A stretch of DNA of 64,000 bases from Streptosporangium roseum DSM 43021 (GCF_000024865.1 NC_013595.1:4712001-4776000); one strand, 5' to 3'. Counted from the stretch's first letter, positions 16,871 to 25,997 are shown. Program-made: numbers and translations. Notes: a model not told the origin generated them from the letters alone.

Positions 16871-17287
16871 TCAACATGGGAAGCCGAGCTGGGTGCGCAG
16901 CTCCAACTGGTCGAAGTAGAGGCGCAGGCTCACGATGAGCCCGTTCTCGACCGTGCAGATATAGCAGCAGCGCAGCGACACGGGACGCCCCGTCGGCGTG
17001 ATCACCTGCCCGTCGGGCATCATGTACGGTCCCTTGTGGGTGCCCACCATCAACAGCTCGTCGATCACCACGTCACCGGCGTCGAACGACTCCACGACCA
17101 TCGCGTAGACGTCCGGAAAGGCTTCCCAGAACTGCTCTATGTATGAGGCGAGTTCCTCGTGGCCCTGGGACAGGCCTTCCGGGCTGAGGGTCACCCCGGT
17201 CGGGCTGACGGTGCGCAGCAGCGCGTCCATGTCATGCACGTTGAACGCGGCGGTGTACTTGTCGCGCACCTCCCGGGCATCGGTCAT
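16871..17287 (-). CDS. SnoaL/NTF2-like polyketide-cyclase-fold protein
   Basis: The protein is 138 residues, the usual size of the fold. It reads REVRDKYTAAFNVHDMDALL at the start, a mid region with AFPDVYAMVVESFDAGDVVI, then THKGP and LRLYFDQLELRTQLG at the end, all typical of SnoaL-like proteins. Such proteins are small cytoplasmic enzymes or binding proteins of varied substrate; none can be assigned here. A GGAGG-type ribosome site precedes the ATG at 17287. It converges on the DMT gene. Confidence 0.85.
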   Translation of the reverse strand: MTDAREVRDKYTAAFNVHDMDALLRTVSPTGVTLSPEGLSQGHEELASYIEQFWEAFPDVYAMVVESFDAGDVVIDELLMVGTHKGPYMMPDGQVITPTGRPVSLRCCYICTVENGLIVSLRLYFDQLELRTQLGFPC

Positions 17288-17637
17288 GGTGTCGCCCTCC
17301 TCCTGGCGGGCTGACGCGTGCGACGTAGCCGCCTCCCCTCCGGCCGGCCGCCGCTCAGGGGAGTCTGCTGTGTCGATCGCCACGACGACCGAGGCGGACA
17401 TCTCACCGAACCCGCTGATCCAAGCATATGACCAGGGCGGTTCCGCCGGCCCGGCGCCGAACCCGGTCGAGGTCCGTACACCGCTCGGCGCCGACGACGA
17501 CGGCCTGCAGGGCTCGCGTACGGCTACCCGATCGCGGTCCGTCACCGCTCGCACGGTTCGATCCGGCATGACCATGTGCATCCCGCGGAGAAGGCCGGCC
17601 ACACGCGCCCGTGGCCGACCACCACGTCGGGTCATCG
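17288..17637. other. Intergenic region between SnoaL-like and cholesterol oxidase genes
   Basis: I see no gene with family support in this stretch; it should contain the SnoaL promoter and the oxidase terminator. Confidence 0.45.
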
Positions 17638-19281
17638 TCACAGATCGGTGGCTATGATCTTTTCGATGTTCCGTTCGGCGAGCGCCGTGATGGTGACGAA
17701 CGGGTTGACGCTGGTGTTGCCGGGGATCAGCGAGCCGTCGATGACATACAGGCCGGGATGGCCGGCGAGACGGCCGTAGTTGTCGGTGGCCTTGTTCAGG
17801 ACCGCGCCGCCGAGCGGGTGGTAGGTGAGGTGATCGCCCCAGATCTTGTAGGTGCCGAAGAGGTCGGTCCGGTAGATCGTCCCCTCCTTCGAGTTGATCT
17901 TGTCGAAGATCGTCTTGGCCATGTCGATGGACGGCTGCTTCCAGGAGGTCTGCCAGTTCAGGTCGACCTTGCCGGTCGCGGCGTTCCAGGAGAACTGGGC
18001 GCGGTTCGGGTTCTTGGTGATCGACAGGTAGAACGAGGCGTAGGTCTCGATCCCGGTGGGCAGTGGCGCGACCTCGGCGAACGCGCCGCCGGCGGCCCAG
18101 TTGTCGATGCCGGCGCAGGGGATGGCCGACTGGAGACTGCCGGTCGGGTCCCACATGTGGTTGGCGCGGCCGCACATGACGTTGCCGTTGTCGCCCCAGC
18201 CCTTGCCGATTTCGTCGTTGAGGTTGGGCAGTGCGCCGGTGGCCTTCAGCTTGACCAGCAGTTTGCTGGTGCCGACGCTGCCGGCGGCGAAGAACACCCT
18301 GTCCGCGGTCACGGTCTTGGTGGCCGTGGTGTCGCCGTTGGTGTTGATCTGGTCGATGACGACCGTGTAGCCGCCGCCGGCCGCCGGAGCGACCGAGGTG
18401 ACCTTGTGCAGCGGCGAGATGGCGACCCTGCCGGTGGCCTTGGCCCGGGCGATGTAGGTCTGCTGCAGCGATTTCTTGCCGTGGTTGTTGCCGTAGAGGA
18501 TCTCTCCGGCCAGCGCCGACTTGGTGACGGTCCCGGCCGCCTCCTGCTTCATGTAGTCCCAGTCGTAGACGTCGGGCACGAAGACGAACGGGAAGCCGGA
18601 ACGCTGGGCGTGCTTGCGGCCGACCCGGGCGTACTGGTAGCAGGCGGTGGAATCGAACCAGGCCGGATCGATGGAGCTGACCCCGAGCCCGGCGTTGGCG
18701 CGCGGATAGTAGATGTCGTACATCTCGGCGGCGTTCACCGACGGGAGGACGGCGCCGAAGTTCTCGCGCTTGGGGGTGACCGCCATGCCGCCGTTGACCA
18801 GCGAGCCGCCGCCGACGCCGCGGCCCTGGTAGACCGTGATGCCGCTGAAGTCCTCGGCGTCCAGGATCCCGGTGTAGCGGGGGATGTTCCTGTCGATCGG
18901 GAAGCCGAGGAAGTAGTTGAGGGGCGCCTTGCTCTTGGTGCGCAGCCAGTAGGACCGGTAGTCCGGCTCGCGCGTGTTGCAGAAGATCTTGCCGTCGGAG
19001 CCGGGAGTGTCCCAGGCCATGCCCATCTCGATCATGTGCACGTCGACGCCCGCCTGGGCGAGACGCAGGGCGGCGACGGAGCCGCCGTATCCGGTGCCGA
19101 TCACCAGGGCCGGGACGTGTGCCCCACTGCTGATCGGAGCGGCCGCGGGGAGGGCCGCCGCCTGGGCTGCGGTGGCGCGACCCGTAAGGGCCGCGACCCC
19201 CAAGATGGAACCGGTTCCAGCGATGAATCCACGACGTGAGATCCCTTTGGAGTCGGTGCTGCCCGAGGTGTTGTCGCTCAT
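17638..19281 (-). CDS. Tat-exported cholesterol oxidase (GMC type I)
   Basis: The protein is 547 residues. A twin-arginine signal (SRRGFIAGTGSILGVAAL, residues 16-33) precedes an AxA cleavage region, so it is secreted folded with FAD. GTGYGGSVAALRLAQAG binds FAD, and GRGVGGGSLVNGGMAVTP is the second flavin motif. The catalytic residues of Streptomyces type I cholesterol oxidase are present: His488 in YHPLGG and Asn526 in TSVNPF. It oxidises cholesterol to cholest-5-en-3-one and isomerises it to cholestenone, making hydrogen peroxide, the first step of sterol use. A KstR-like box lies about 30 bases upstream, and two likely catabolic genes follow on the upstream side. Confidence 0.93.
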   Translation of the reverse strand: MSDNTSGSTDSKGISRRGFIAGTGSILGVAALTGRATAAQAAALPAAAPISSGAHVPALVIGTGYGGSVAALRLAQAGVDVHMIEMGMAWDTPGSDGKIFCNTREPDYRSYWLRTKSKAPLNYFLGFPIDRNIPRYTGILDAEDFSGITVYQGRGVGGGSLVNGGMAVTPKRENFGAVLPSVNAAEMYDIYYPRANAGLGVSSIDPAWFDSTACYQYARVGRKHAQRSGFPFVFVPDVYDWDYMKQEAAGTVTKSALAGEILYGNNHGKKSLQQTYIARAKATGRVAISPLHKVTSVAPAAGGGYTVVIDQINTNGDTTATKTVTADRVFFAAGSVGTSKLLVKLKATGALPNLNDEIGKGWGDNGNVMCGRANHMWDPTGSLQSAIPCAGIDNWAAGGAFAEVAPLPTGIETYASFYLSITKNPNRAQFSWNAATGKVDLNWQTSWKQPSIDMAKTIFDKINSKEGTIYRTDLFGTYKIWGDHLTYHPLGGAVLNKATDNYGRLAGHPGLYVIDGSLIPGNTSVNPFVTITALAERNIEKIIATDL

Positions 19282-19307
19282 GTGCTGTTCCTCACTCTCA
19301 ATAAAAT

Positions 19308-19321
19308 GAGAACGGGTTCTA
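19308..19321. promoter_or_regulatory. KstR-like operator
   Basis: GAGAACGGGTTCTA matches the KstR motif TnnAACnnGTTnnA at seven of its eight fixed positions, including the full AAC-GTT core. It lies 27-40 bases upstream of the cholesterol oxidase ATG. KstR is the TetR-family repressor of upper sterol catabolism in related actinobacteria. Confidence 0.65.
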
Positions 19322-19395
19322 CATATTGCTCACGCGTTGAGCCGCTCCATGCCTCATGAGTGACCTCTGTCCGATCGCATGCCCGGAGCGCCGGG

Positions 19396-19908
19396 TCACG
19401 GCGCGGCTGCCCGCCCGGCGGAGGGCGACGTGCCGCTGGGCAGCGTGCACACGGTGTCGAGGCCCAGCACATGGTTGAGCCGGCCGAACGCCAGCCAGGA
19501 GCCGATGCTCATGCTCAGCTCCACGATCTCGAGCTGGCTGTAGTGCGCGGTCATCCGAGTCCAGAACTCGTCGTCCAGGCCATGGTGGTCCAGGGCGTAC
19601 CGCTCGGCGTACTCGGCGGCCAGCCGGGTGCGGTCGTCGAAGGCGTCGGTGGTGCGCCACCGGGTCACCGCCTCGGCGAACTCCTCCTCGACCTTCTGCC
19701 CGTCCCGTTCGGTCCGCCAGTCGAGGCAGAAGACGCACCCGTTGATCTGTGCGATCCGCAGCCGCGCGGCCTCGAACTCGCGGAGTCCGAGGGTCGTGTT
19801 GGCGTACACCGACAGCGAGAAATTCGAGGCGGCGATCCCGATGCCGGGAACCATCTCGCCCCACACGTACTCGATCGCGTCCCTGCCCTCGGGGATGTCG
19901 ATGTTCAT
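19396..19908 (-). CDS. AhpD/carboxymuconolactone-decarboxylase-like protein
   Basis: The protein is 170 residues. It carries the AhpD redox motif in INGCVFCLDWR, where Cys-x-x-Cys is followed by an acidic residue, and a late His within LDHHGLDDEFW. Such proteins are all-helical trimers or hexamers that act as peroxide-linked thiol reductants or as decarboxylases. It starts inside the stop of the upstream gene (four-base overlap) with a GAGGAGA ribosome site, so the two are one operon. Near a peroxide-generating cholesterol oxidase, a detoxifying role is reasonable but inferred. Confidence 0.82.
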   Translation of the reverse strand: MNIDIPEGRDAIEYVWGEMVPGIGIAASNFSLSVYANTTLGLREFEAARLRIAQINGCVFCLDWRTERDGQKVEEEFAEAVTRWRTTDAFDDRTRLAAEYAERYALDHHGLDDEFWTRMTAHYSQLEIVELSMSIGSWLAFGRLNHVLGLDTVCTLPSGTSPSAGRAAAP

Positions 19909-20984
19909 GGTTGTCTCCTCCCGAGCTTGCCGGCTGCGGGGCGCAGCGGGACGTCGAGCGCGTCGTAGAGTCCGGGTTCCGCCTCCACGAGCCAGTCGAT
20001 GGCGCTCACCAGCCGGCCGACCGCGGTGGCGTTCCCGCCCGCGGCCCGGCTGCCGTCCTCGTCGGTGGCCTCGACCGTGACCTCGATGCGCGGGCGGCCC
20101 TCGATGATCACCCGGTGTGCCCCGTCGCCGTCGGGCGGCGCCGGCCAGTCCGGTGCGCAGGAGGGGTGGATGCGGGTGACGTGCTCGATGACGATGAGGG
20201 GTTCGCCCCCGACGATGCCCTGCACCTCGAACCGGACCGCGCCCTGGGTGCCGGCCTCGAACTCGCCCATCGTCCTGGTGCTCACCGTGGAGTCGAGCGG
20301 GCGCCGGTCCAGGGTCTCGCGGATCTCGTCGAGTTCGACGCCGAGGGCCCTGGCCATCAGCCGCACCTGCCCGCCCCACACCATGGTCGGGACCGTTGGC
20401 GCGATCATCGGCGGCTCGTAGTCCATCGGCTGGCCCATGCCGACCAGGTACCGGACCGAGTCGGGCTGGTCGTAGGTGGAGTAGTCGAAGATCTCCTGGC
20501 AGCGGATCACGTCCACGACGGTGCCGAGCCCGCTGATCAGCAGTGGCAGCACGTCGTTGCCCCAGCCGGGGTCGACGCCGGAGACGAACAGCGAGCCGCC
20601 GCCGTCCGCGATCGCGGCCAGCACCGGTTCCCGCAGCTCCGGCGGGGCGTTGCGCTGGTCGTAGAGCGCGTACATCGAGGGGGTGACGACCACGGCTCCG
20701 GTCCGGATCGCCCTGGTGATGTCGGCGAGGGCCTCGTCGGGGCGGATGTCGCCGGACGCCGCGTACACCACGGCGCGGGGGCCGGTGGCCAGCACCGCGT
20801 CGATGTCGTCGGTCGCCGCGACCCCCAGATCGTGGCCGAGCCCGCCGAGATCGCCCGCGTCGCGGCCGACCTTGCCGGGATCGTGGACGAGTACGGCCGT
20901 GAGTTTCAGTGCCGGGTGGGCCTCGACGGCGCGGATGGCCGCACGGCCGACGTTGCCGGTACCCCAGACAATCGTGGACACCAT
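19905..20984 (-). CDS. Dihydrodipicolinate-reductase-like NAD(P)-dependent protein
   Basis: The protein is 359 residues. It starts with a Rossmann signature VSTIVWGTGNVGRAAIRAV and continues with the strand-loop YAASGDIRPDEALADI and VSGVDPGWGNDVLPLL. This is the actinobacterial group annotated as dihydrodipicolinate reductase N-terminus-like or 2,4-diaminopentanoate-dehydrogenase-like; it is longer than lysine-pathway DapB and lacks its C-terminal motif. Members of the group cluster with sterol and aromatic catabolism genes, and a KstR2-type box sits 12 bases upstream of this start. It probably oxidises or reduces a catabolic intermediate with NAD(P). It overlaps the AhpD-like gene by four bases. 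Confidence 0.8.
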   Translation of the reverse strand: MVSTIVWGTGNVGRAAIRAVEAHPALKLTAVLVHDPGKVGRDAGDLGGLGHDLGVAATDDIDAVLATGPRAVVYAASGDIRPDEALADITRAIRTGAVVVTPSMYALYDQRNAPPELREPVLAAIADGGGSLFVSGVDPGWGNDVLPLLISGLGTVVDVIRCQEIFDYSTYDQPDSVRYLVGMGQPMDYEPPMIAPTVPTMVWGGQVRLMARALGVELDEIRETLDRRPLDSTVSTRTMGEFEAGTQGAVRFEVQGIVGGEPLIVIEHVTRIHPSCAPDWPAPPDGDGAHRVIIEGRPRIEVTVEATDEDGSRAAGGNATAVGRLVSAIDWLVEAEPGLYDALDVPLRPAAGKLGRRQP

Positions 20985-20995
20985 GGCCGGAGCGT

Positions 20996-21009
20996 AGCAA
21001 GCGCTTGGT
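20996..21009. promoter_or_regulatory. KstR2-type operator
   Basis: AGCAAGCGCTTGGT fits the published KstR2 motif AnCAAGnnCTTGnT at every fixed position. It lies 12 bases upstream of the reductase start. KstR2 represses the genes for degradation of steroid rings C and D. Confidence 0.7.
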
Positions 21010-21265
21010 TCGGTGTATAGTGCCGCCGTCACCCCGGACGGCCACGTCCGAATCCTGACGGCGCACCGCATGCCCGGGGGTGCCGCGTCGGGCGATCGGG
21101 GAGCCGGTTTCCCGGATCGGTGACGCCGGCCGGATTCCCCGCCCGCCGACCCGAGCGGAGAAGAGACGCCGTGGATCGGGGGCTGAAGGCCGGTTGACAA
21201 CGGACCGCGCGCGATCAAGGGTTGGCGGCGGACCGCCGGCCACACCACCGCGGAGGAGTCTGCGC

Positions 21266-22474
21266 ATGCCAAGTTACCTTCGCCCCGGGATCTACCTCGA
21301 GGAGGTGGCGTATTCGCAGGGGCCGAAGCCCCCGCTCCGGCAGCGGCCTCCAGAGGTCGAAGACGACCTCGGGGGCCGGCCCAGGCCTCGCTGGCTACCG
21401 GAGCATACGCACGCGGCCTTTGTCGGTTTCGCCGCGGCGGGACCTTTTCACCTGCCCACCTGGCTGCACAGCTGGGCACAGTTCCAGCAGAACTTCGGGG
21501 ACTTCGCCGAGGGCTTCGCGCTGGCGCACGCGGTCTACGGATTCTTCGCCAACGGCGGGCAGGCCTGCGTGGTGGTGCGGGTCGGGCACGACTCCGAAGA
21601 CCTGCGTGACACGTTCGTCGGAGACGTCGATCACCGTACCGGTGTCGCCGCCCTGCAGCCCCTGGAGGATGTCTCGATCATCTGCGCGCCGGATCTGATG
21701 ACCTCCTACGGACGCCGTCGCATGGATCTCGACGCCGTCAGGGCCGCCCAGGTCGCGCTGATAGCCCATTGCGAGTTCAGCGGCGACCGCATGGTCATCC
21801 TGGACTGTCCCCCCGGCCTCTCCCCACAGCAGGCCAGAGACTGGCGGATGGAGCTGACGGCCTACGACAGCGCCCAGGCGGCGCTGTACTACCCGTGGAT
21901 CAAGGTGTACGACCCGTTCACCGGCATGAGTCGTTCCGTGCCGCCGTGCGGGCACGTCGCCGGCGTCTACGCCAGGGTGGACCTCCTGCGCGGTTTCCAT
22001 CACACGCCGGCCAACCAGTCGCTGGAGAGCGCCCGTTCGGTCGAGCTGGTCGTCTCCCACAGCGAGCAGGAGGTGCTGAACCCGATCGGCGTCAACACCC
22101 TGGTCATGTCGCCCGGCCGTGGAGTCGTGGTCTGGGGCAGTCGCACGCTGAGCAGCAATCCCGACTGGCGCTACATCCACCGTCGCCGGGTGGTCAACTT
22201 CATCCTCCGCAACATTCGCAGGGGAACCGAGTGGGCGATCTTCGAACGACCGGACGACCTCAGCCTGCGTCCGCGCATCGCCGCGGACATCAGGGACTTC
22301 CTGCACCTGCTGTGGCGCAGCGGGGCACTGTGGGGGGACACCCCTGAAGACGCCTTCTGGGTGAGCTACGACAGCGGCCCGTTCGGCGACGACAGAAGCG
22401 TGTACATCGACTGCACCATCGAGCTGGAGGATGGTTTCACGTCCAGTTTCCGCCTGCTGTACTTCTGCGACTAG
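21266..22474 (+). CDS. Orphan contractile-tail sheath protein (phage/eCIS type)
   Basis: The protein is 402 residues from ATG at 21266, with GGAGGAG eight bases before it. It opens with the sheath hallmark MPSYLRPGIYLEEV, has the N-terminal domain (AFVGFAAAGPFHLPTWLHSW) and ends with the conserved C-terminal domain (LLWRSGALWGDTPEDAFWV, then DCTIELEDGFTSSFRLLYF). Sheath subunits stack around a tail tube and contract to drive it through a target envelope. No tube, baseplate, spike, ATPase or terminator protein lies nearby, so this copy is isolated. It looks intact. It may supply a sheath for a system elsewhere or be a relic. Confidence 0.85.
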   Translation: MPSYLRPGIYLEEVAYSQGPKPPLRQRPPEVEDDLGGRPRPRWLPEHTHAAFVGFAAAGPFHLPTWLHSWAQFQQNFGDFAEGFALAHAVYGFFANGGQACVVVRVGHDSEDLRDTFVGDVDHRTGVAALQPLEDVSIICAPDLMTSYGRRRMDLDAVRAAQVALIAHCEFSGDRMVILDCPPGLSPQQARDWRMELTAYDSAQAALYYPWIKVYDPFTGMSRSVPPCGHVAGVYARVDLLRGFHHTPANQSLESARSVELVVSHSEQEVLNPIGVNTLVMSPGRGVVVWGSRTLSSNPDWRYIHRRRVVNFILRNIRRGTEWAIFERPDDLSLRPRIAADIRDFLHLLWRSGALWGDTPEDAFWVSYDSGPFGDDRSVYIDCTIELEDGFTSSFRLLYFCD

Positions 22475-22602
22475 GGGAAGATCGGCATGCTCACCTGAGG
22501 CGTGCGACAGCCTGACGGGTGGAGCGGTAATCGAAACTCACATGAGCAACGATCCGGTACCGCTGGCCGGAGATGTTCGAGGCCGGGGTATCGGTGTCCA
22601 CG

Positions 22603-22881
22603 TCAGGTGCCCCGGCCTGGGGACGGCCGACCGGCCGGCGCTCCTCCCTGCTGTGCCGGTCGGAGCTTTGTTCGCCGGGAGGTCGGCTCCCGGCCGCGCC
22701 GGGGATCGCGCGCGCCGGCCCGATGCTCATCACGGCTGCGGTAGACCACATACAGCCGGGTGAGGTAACCGACCGGCGCGGTCAGCATGTGCACCAGCCG
22801 GGTGAACGGCCAGATCGCGAACAGCAGCAGCGCGCTGAGCGCGGGCAGCCCGAACAGCGATACCCGGGGCAAAGTGCCTGA
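22603..22881 (-). pseudogene. narI: narI 3' remnant (nitrate reductase gamma subunit)
   Basis: The frame encodes the last membrane helix and tail of respiratory nitrate reductase gamma subunit: ALLLFAIWPFTRLVHMLTAP followed by VGYLTRLYVVYRSRD, which is near-diagnostic of the NarI C-terminus. The four earlier helices that bind heme b are absent, because the sequence directly upstream is the end of the CopD-like gene. After the match, the frame continues into a basic tail of no family character. A deletion removed the rest of the nar operon. Confidence 0.75.
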
Positions 22882-22882
22882 T

Positions 22883-23320
22883 TCAGGTGGCCGGTAGCGC
22901 GGTGGCCAGCAGCACCACGCCGACCGACCCGACCAGCGCCGCCAGCGCCATCGCCCGCGCGAAGCCGGGACGCCCCGCGCCGGTGGCCCACCCGTGCAGA
23001 CCCGCCGCGACCATGACCGCGCAGAACAACGCCAGCTTCGCCGCCAGGATCCGCCCGTAACCCGGCTCGGCCAGCGACACCCACGTGACCCCCTTGTGCC
23101 AGGCGATGGCCACCCCGCTGCCCAACTGCACGGGAAGGAACACCGCCCCGGTGAACATCCCGAACCGCCGTCCCACCGCCCGCATCACCCGCTCGCGCCG
23201 CTCACCGTCCAGCAGCCGCCGCGCCAGCGGCAACACCACCAGCGAGACCGTCAGCTGTCCGCCGACCCACAGCGCCGCCGACAACACGTGCAAAAACCGC
23301 ACCACCGACCACCACGTCAC
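22883..23320 (-). CDS. CopD-like small membrane protein
   Basis: The protein is 145 residues from GTG at 23320, with four membrane helices (about 5-25, 48-70, 85-105 and 118-138). RFLHVLSAALWVGGQLTVSL carries the conserved His and the WxGG of CopD/DUF4149-like proteins. It follows the copper nitrite reductase by 40 bases on the same strand, so a role in copper delivery or in the membrane branch of that enzyme is plausible. Confidence 0.75.
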   Translation of the reverse strand: MTWWSVVRFLHVLSAALWVGGQLTVSLVVLPLARRLLDGERRERVMRAVGRRFGMFTGAVFLPVQLGSGVAIAWHKGVTWVSLAEPGYGRILAAKLALFCAVMVAAGLHGWATGAGRPGFARAMALAALVGSVGVVLLATALPAT

Positions 23321-23360
23321 CGCACACTCACCTTCATCGGCACCGACCGCCCTTCGAACC

Positions 23361-25997
23361 TCACGGCACAGCTACCTCGAACAGACCGTGCGCCCCGCTC
23401 TCGGCCTGACGCATGGTGTGGTCCACCACCGGATACCTGCCCGGCTCGGGAAAGACCAGCTCGGCGAACCCGCCCTGCGCCGGCGCCAGGTCCAGCACCT
23501 GAGCACCCCCCGCGTCCCCCTCGCGCAGCAGGTAGGCGCCCTCCTTGTAGACGGTGTCGAACGGCGCCCCCACCACATGCAGTGCCGTACCCGAGCTCGG
23601 CCCGGCGGCCACCGCCCAGATCCGCACCCGCTCACCCGCCTTCGCCTCCAGCGGTGCATGATCGTAACCGGCGGCGGTACCGTTGAACATCCATCCGTCC
23701 GGACGGCCCTCGCGGATCTTGGCGACCTGTGCGTCGCTGCCCGGCTCACCCAGGTACAGCTCACCCTGGACCAGCAGGAACTCCCGATCCACCTGCGACA
23801 GGTCCGGCGGATCGATGACCACCGCCCCGTACATGCCGCCTGCGATGTGCTGCGTCATCGGCATCGTCGAGCAGTGGTACAGCCACGCCCCCGCGTGTTC
23901 GGCGCGGAACCGGTAGGTCAGCCGCTCACCCGGCTGGATCGTGCGCATCACCTGGTCCGGCGCGTTCGCCCCGGCGTGGAAGTCGATGCCGTGCCCCATC
24001 GTGCCGCCGTTGACGAACGTCACCGTGAACACATCGCCCACCGTGCCGCGCAGCACCGGTCCGGGCACGGTCCCGTTGAACGTCCACATTCGCTGCCGCA
24101 CGCCGGGCGCGACCTCCAGTACCGCGCTGTCATCCACCCGGATCTCCACCTCGTGCTCGGCGCCGCCGGGCGCGGGCGCCAGCACCGCGTTGTACGGCTT
24201 CCACCCCGGTGACATGGGCGCGGCCAGGTCCAGGCCGGTCTGCCCGGTGCCGGTCGCCGGGCCGCCGTTCCCATCGGGGGATGTCGCCTGTCCGGCCGAA
24301 CCGTGCGCGCCGTGCCCGGTATCGGTGCCGGGCCGGGCGAGCGCGCCGGTGGGCACGATGCGCATCGTCATGCCCGCCGCCCGGTGCCCGGCCACGGTGC
24401 ACCAGCCGTCGACCGCCTCGCCGAGCGGGGCGAGCGTCAGCATCGCGCTCTCGCCCGCTCCCAGCAGCGGGGTGCGTTCCCCGGTGGCCAGTCGCAGGTC
24501 GTGCCGTTGGGCGTCGGTGTTGGTGACGCGCAGCGTCAGCACCGTGCCCGGCGGGGCCTCGATCACCGCAGGCCGGACCCGCATGCCCGACAGCGTCACC
24601 TCGACCGCCCGAGTGCCGGTGGCGACGACGGTGGTGGCGGGGCTGGAGCCTCCGGTGACGGAGACGACGACTGCGGCGGCCGTCAGCAGGCACCCGGCCA
24701 TCACCCCGGCCAGCGCGGGTGAGGCGAGCGCCCGGCGTTCAAGGTGCTCGGCCGTCCAGGCCCGCGCCAGGGCGGCCACGGCCAGCACGACGAACGCCGT
24801 GGCCGATGCCAGCACCAAGGCCCAGCCCAGCAGGGTCAGCGGCCGCGGCACCGGCAGCGCCAGCAGCGGCACGCCGACGTTGAGTGCGGCCAGGCGGACC
24901 GTCCAGCCGCGCTCCAGCAGCGCCATGTTCTCCTTGAAGCGGGCCGGGCCTCCGCCCAGTACCGCCGGTAGCAAGTGCAGCAGCGAGCCCAGCAGCACCT
25001 GGCCGATGAACCCGGCCAGCACCAGCGGCAGCAGCGGCTCCAGCGCGGCGGCCACCTCGCCCGCCGGGCGGGTGGCCACGATCACTGCGTCGGCGGCGAG
25101 CACGATCTCGAACCAGACCACGCCGGCGGCCAGCGTCCAGGCCGCCCCGGTGTGCGGGCGGCGCGCGCGCACCGCCTCGGCCAGCGGCAGCAGCGCAGCC
25201 AGCGCACCGGCCGCGTACGCCGCCAGCCCAGCCGCCGCCACCCAGCGCAGATCCGCCAGCAGGCCGCCGGTCAGCAACGCCAGCCCGGGCACGGCCAGTC
25301 GCAGCCCGGTTGAGGAGGCCTTGCGGGTGCGCTCCGGCATGCGGGTACGGAGCACGGTCGGCCAGAGCGTGAACAACGTGCCGAGCACGGTTAGGCCAAC
25401 CCAGCCGAGCAGGTTCACCTGGGCGTGCGCGGCGTGCAACCGCTCGTGCGTGGCTCCGTGGCCGACGTCGGCGGCCAGCAGGCCGCCGAGGGCGCCACCG
25501 GTCGCCAGCGCCCCGGCCGCGCACACGTACCAGGCGATGACGTGGCCGAACCGGCCGGGCAGCGCCCGCCGCGTCAGCCGTATCAGCGCGACGGCGTGCC
25601 AGAGCACGACGGCCACGATCCCCCCTGCCCCGGCCACCGCCACCGCCGCGGGACCGGCTGCCATGCCGTACAGCACGGCCGCCGTCGCGGCGTTGAGCAG
25701 AGCGAGCCGGGCCAGGCTCCAGCGCGGATCCGGTGTGCGGGTGCGCAGCAGCGCGACGGCGAAGTGCTCGCTCCAGATCAGGATCGCGGTGCTGACCGCA
25801 CCCAGCAGGAAAACATGGATCAGCAGCCAGCGCGGTGCCGGCAGCCCCTCACCGGCCAGCGCGGTCGCGACCGACAATCCCAGCCAGACCACCACGAGCG
25901 CGTTGGCCCGCAGGTGCCAGGGGGCGCGGCGGCGCACCGGCCCAGGGAGTGACCTGGCCGGCGGGCCCTTCTCGATACGCACCTCGACCGGTGTCAC
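23361..25997 (-). CDS. nirK: Membrane-anchored copper nitrite reductase (NirK type) with N-terminal membrane domain
   Basis: The protein is 878 residues. The first 450 hold about ten to twelve membrane helices with conserved His residues (HERLHAAHAQVNLLGWVGL). A cupredoxin-like domain follows (about 460-555), and then a two-domain multicopper nitrite reductase. Copper ligands are visible: His669 and Asp672-Phe-His674 (GHGIDFHAG), His708-Cys709, His717 and Met722 in LYHCSTMPMTQHIAGGM, and His860 in VVDHTM. It should reduce nitrite to nitric oxide on the outer membrane face. The start overlaps the preceding broken gene by four bases (GTGA). A DosR-type box lies upstream of that operon. This long form is typical of actinobacteria. 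Confidence 0.9.
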   Translation of the reverse strand: MTPVEVRIEKGPPARSLPGPVRRRAPWHLRANALVVVWLGLSVATALAGEGLPAPRWLLIHVFLLGAVSTAILIWSEHFAVALLRTRTPDPRWSLARLALLNAATAAVLYGMAAGPAAVAVAGAGGIVAVVLWHAVALIRLTRRALPGRFGHVIAWYVCAAGALATGGALGGLLAADVGHGATHERLHAAHAQVNLLGWVGLTVLGTLFTLWPTVLRTRMPERTRKASSTGLRLAVPGLALLTGGLLADLRWVAAAGLAAYAAGALAALLPLAEAVRARRPHTGAAWTLAAGVVWFEIVLAADAVIVATRPAGEVAAALEPLLPLVLAGFIGQVLLGSLLHLLPAVLGGGPARFKENMALLERGWTVRLAALNVGVPLLALPVPRPLTLLGWALVLASATAFVVLAVAALARAWTAEHLERRALASPALAGVMAGCLLTAAAVVVSVTGGSSPATTVVATGTRAVEVTLSGMRVRPAVIEAPPGTVLTLRVTNTDAQRHDLRLATGERTPLLGAGESAMLTLAPLGEAVDGWCTVAGHRAAGMTMRIVPTGALARPGTDTGHGAHGSAGQATSPDGNGGPATGTGQTGLDLAAPMSPGWKPYNAVLAPAPGGAEHEVEIRVDDSAVLEVAPGVRQRMWTFNGTVPGPVLRGTVGDVFTVTFVNGGTMGHGIDFHAGANAPDQVMRTIQPGERLTYRFRAEHAGAWLYHCSTMPMTQHIAGGMYGAVVIDPPDLSQVDREFLLVQGELYLGEPGSDAQVAKIREGRPDGWMFNGTAAGYDHAPLEAKAGERVRIWAVAAGPSSGTALHVVGAPFDTVYKEGAYLLREGDAGGAQVLDLAPAQGGFAELVFPEPGRYPVVDHTMRQAESGAHGLFEVAVP

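Noticed and set aside
16871..18175. Extended reading of the SnoaL-like protein to 434 codons
   Set aside because: Upstream sequence is antisense to the cholesterol oxidase and Arg-rich; the ATG at 17287 has a GGAGG site.
21266..22474. Start of an eCIS or prophage cluster
   Set aside because: No tube, baseplate, ATPase, portal or capsid gene is found on either side.
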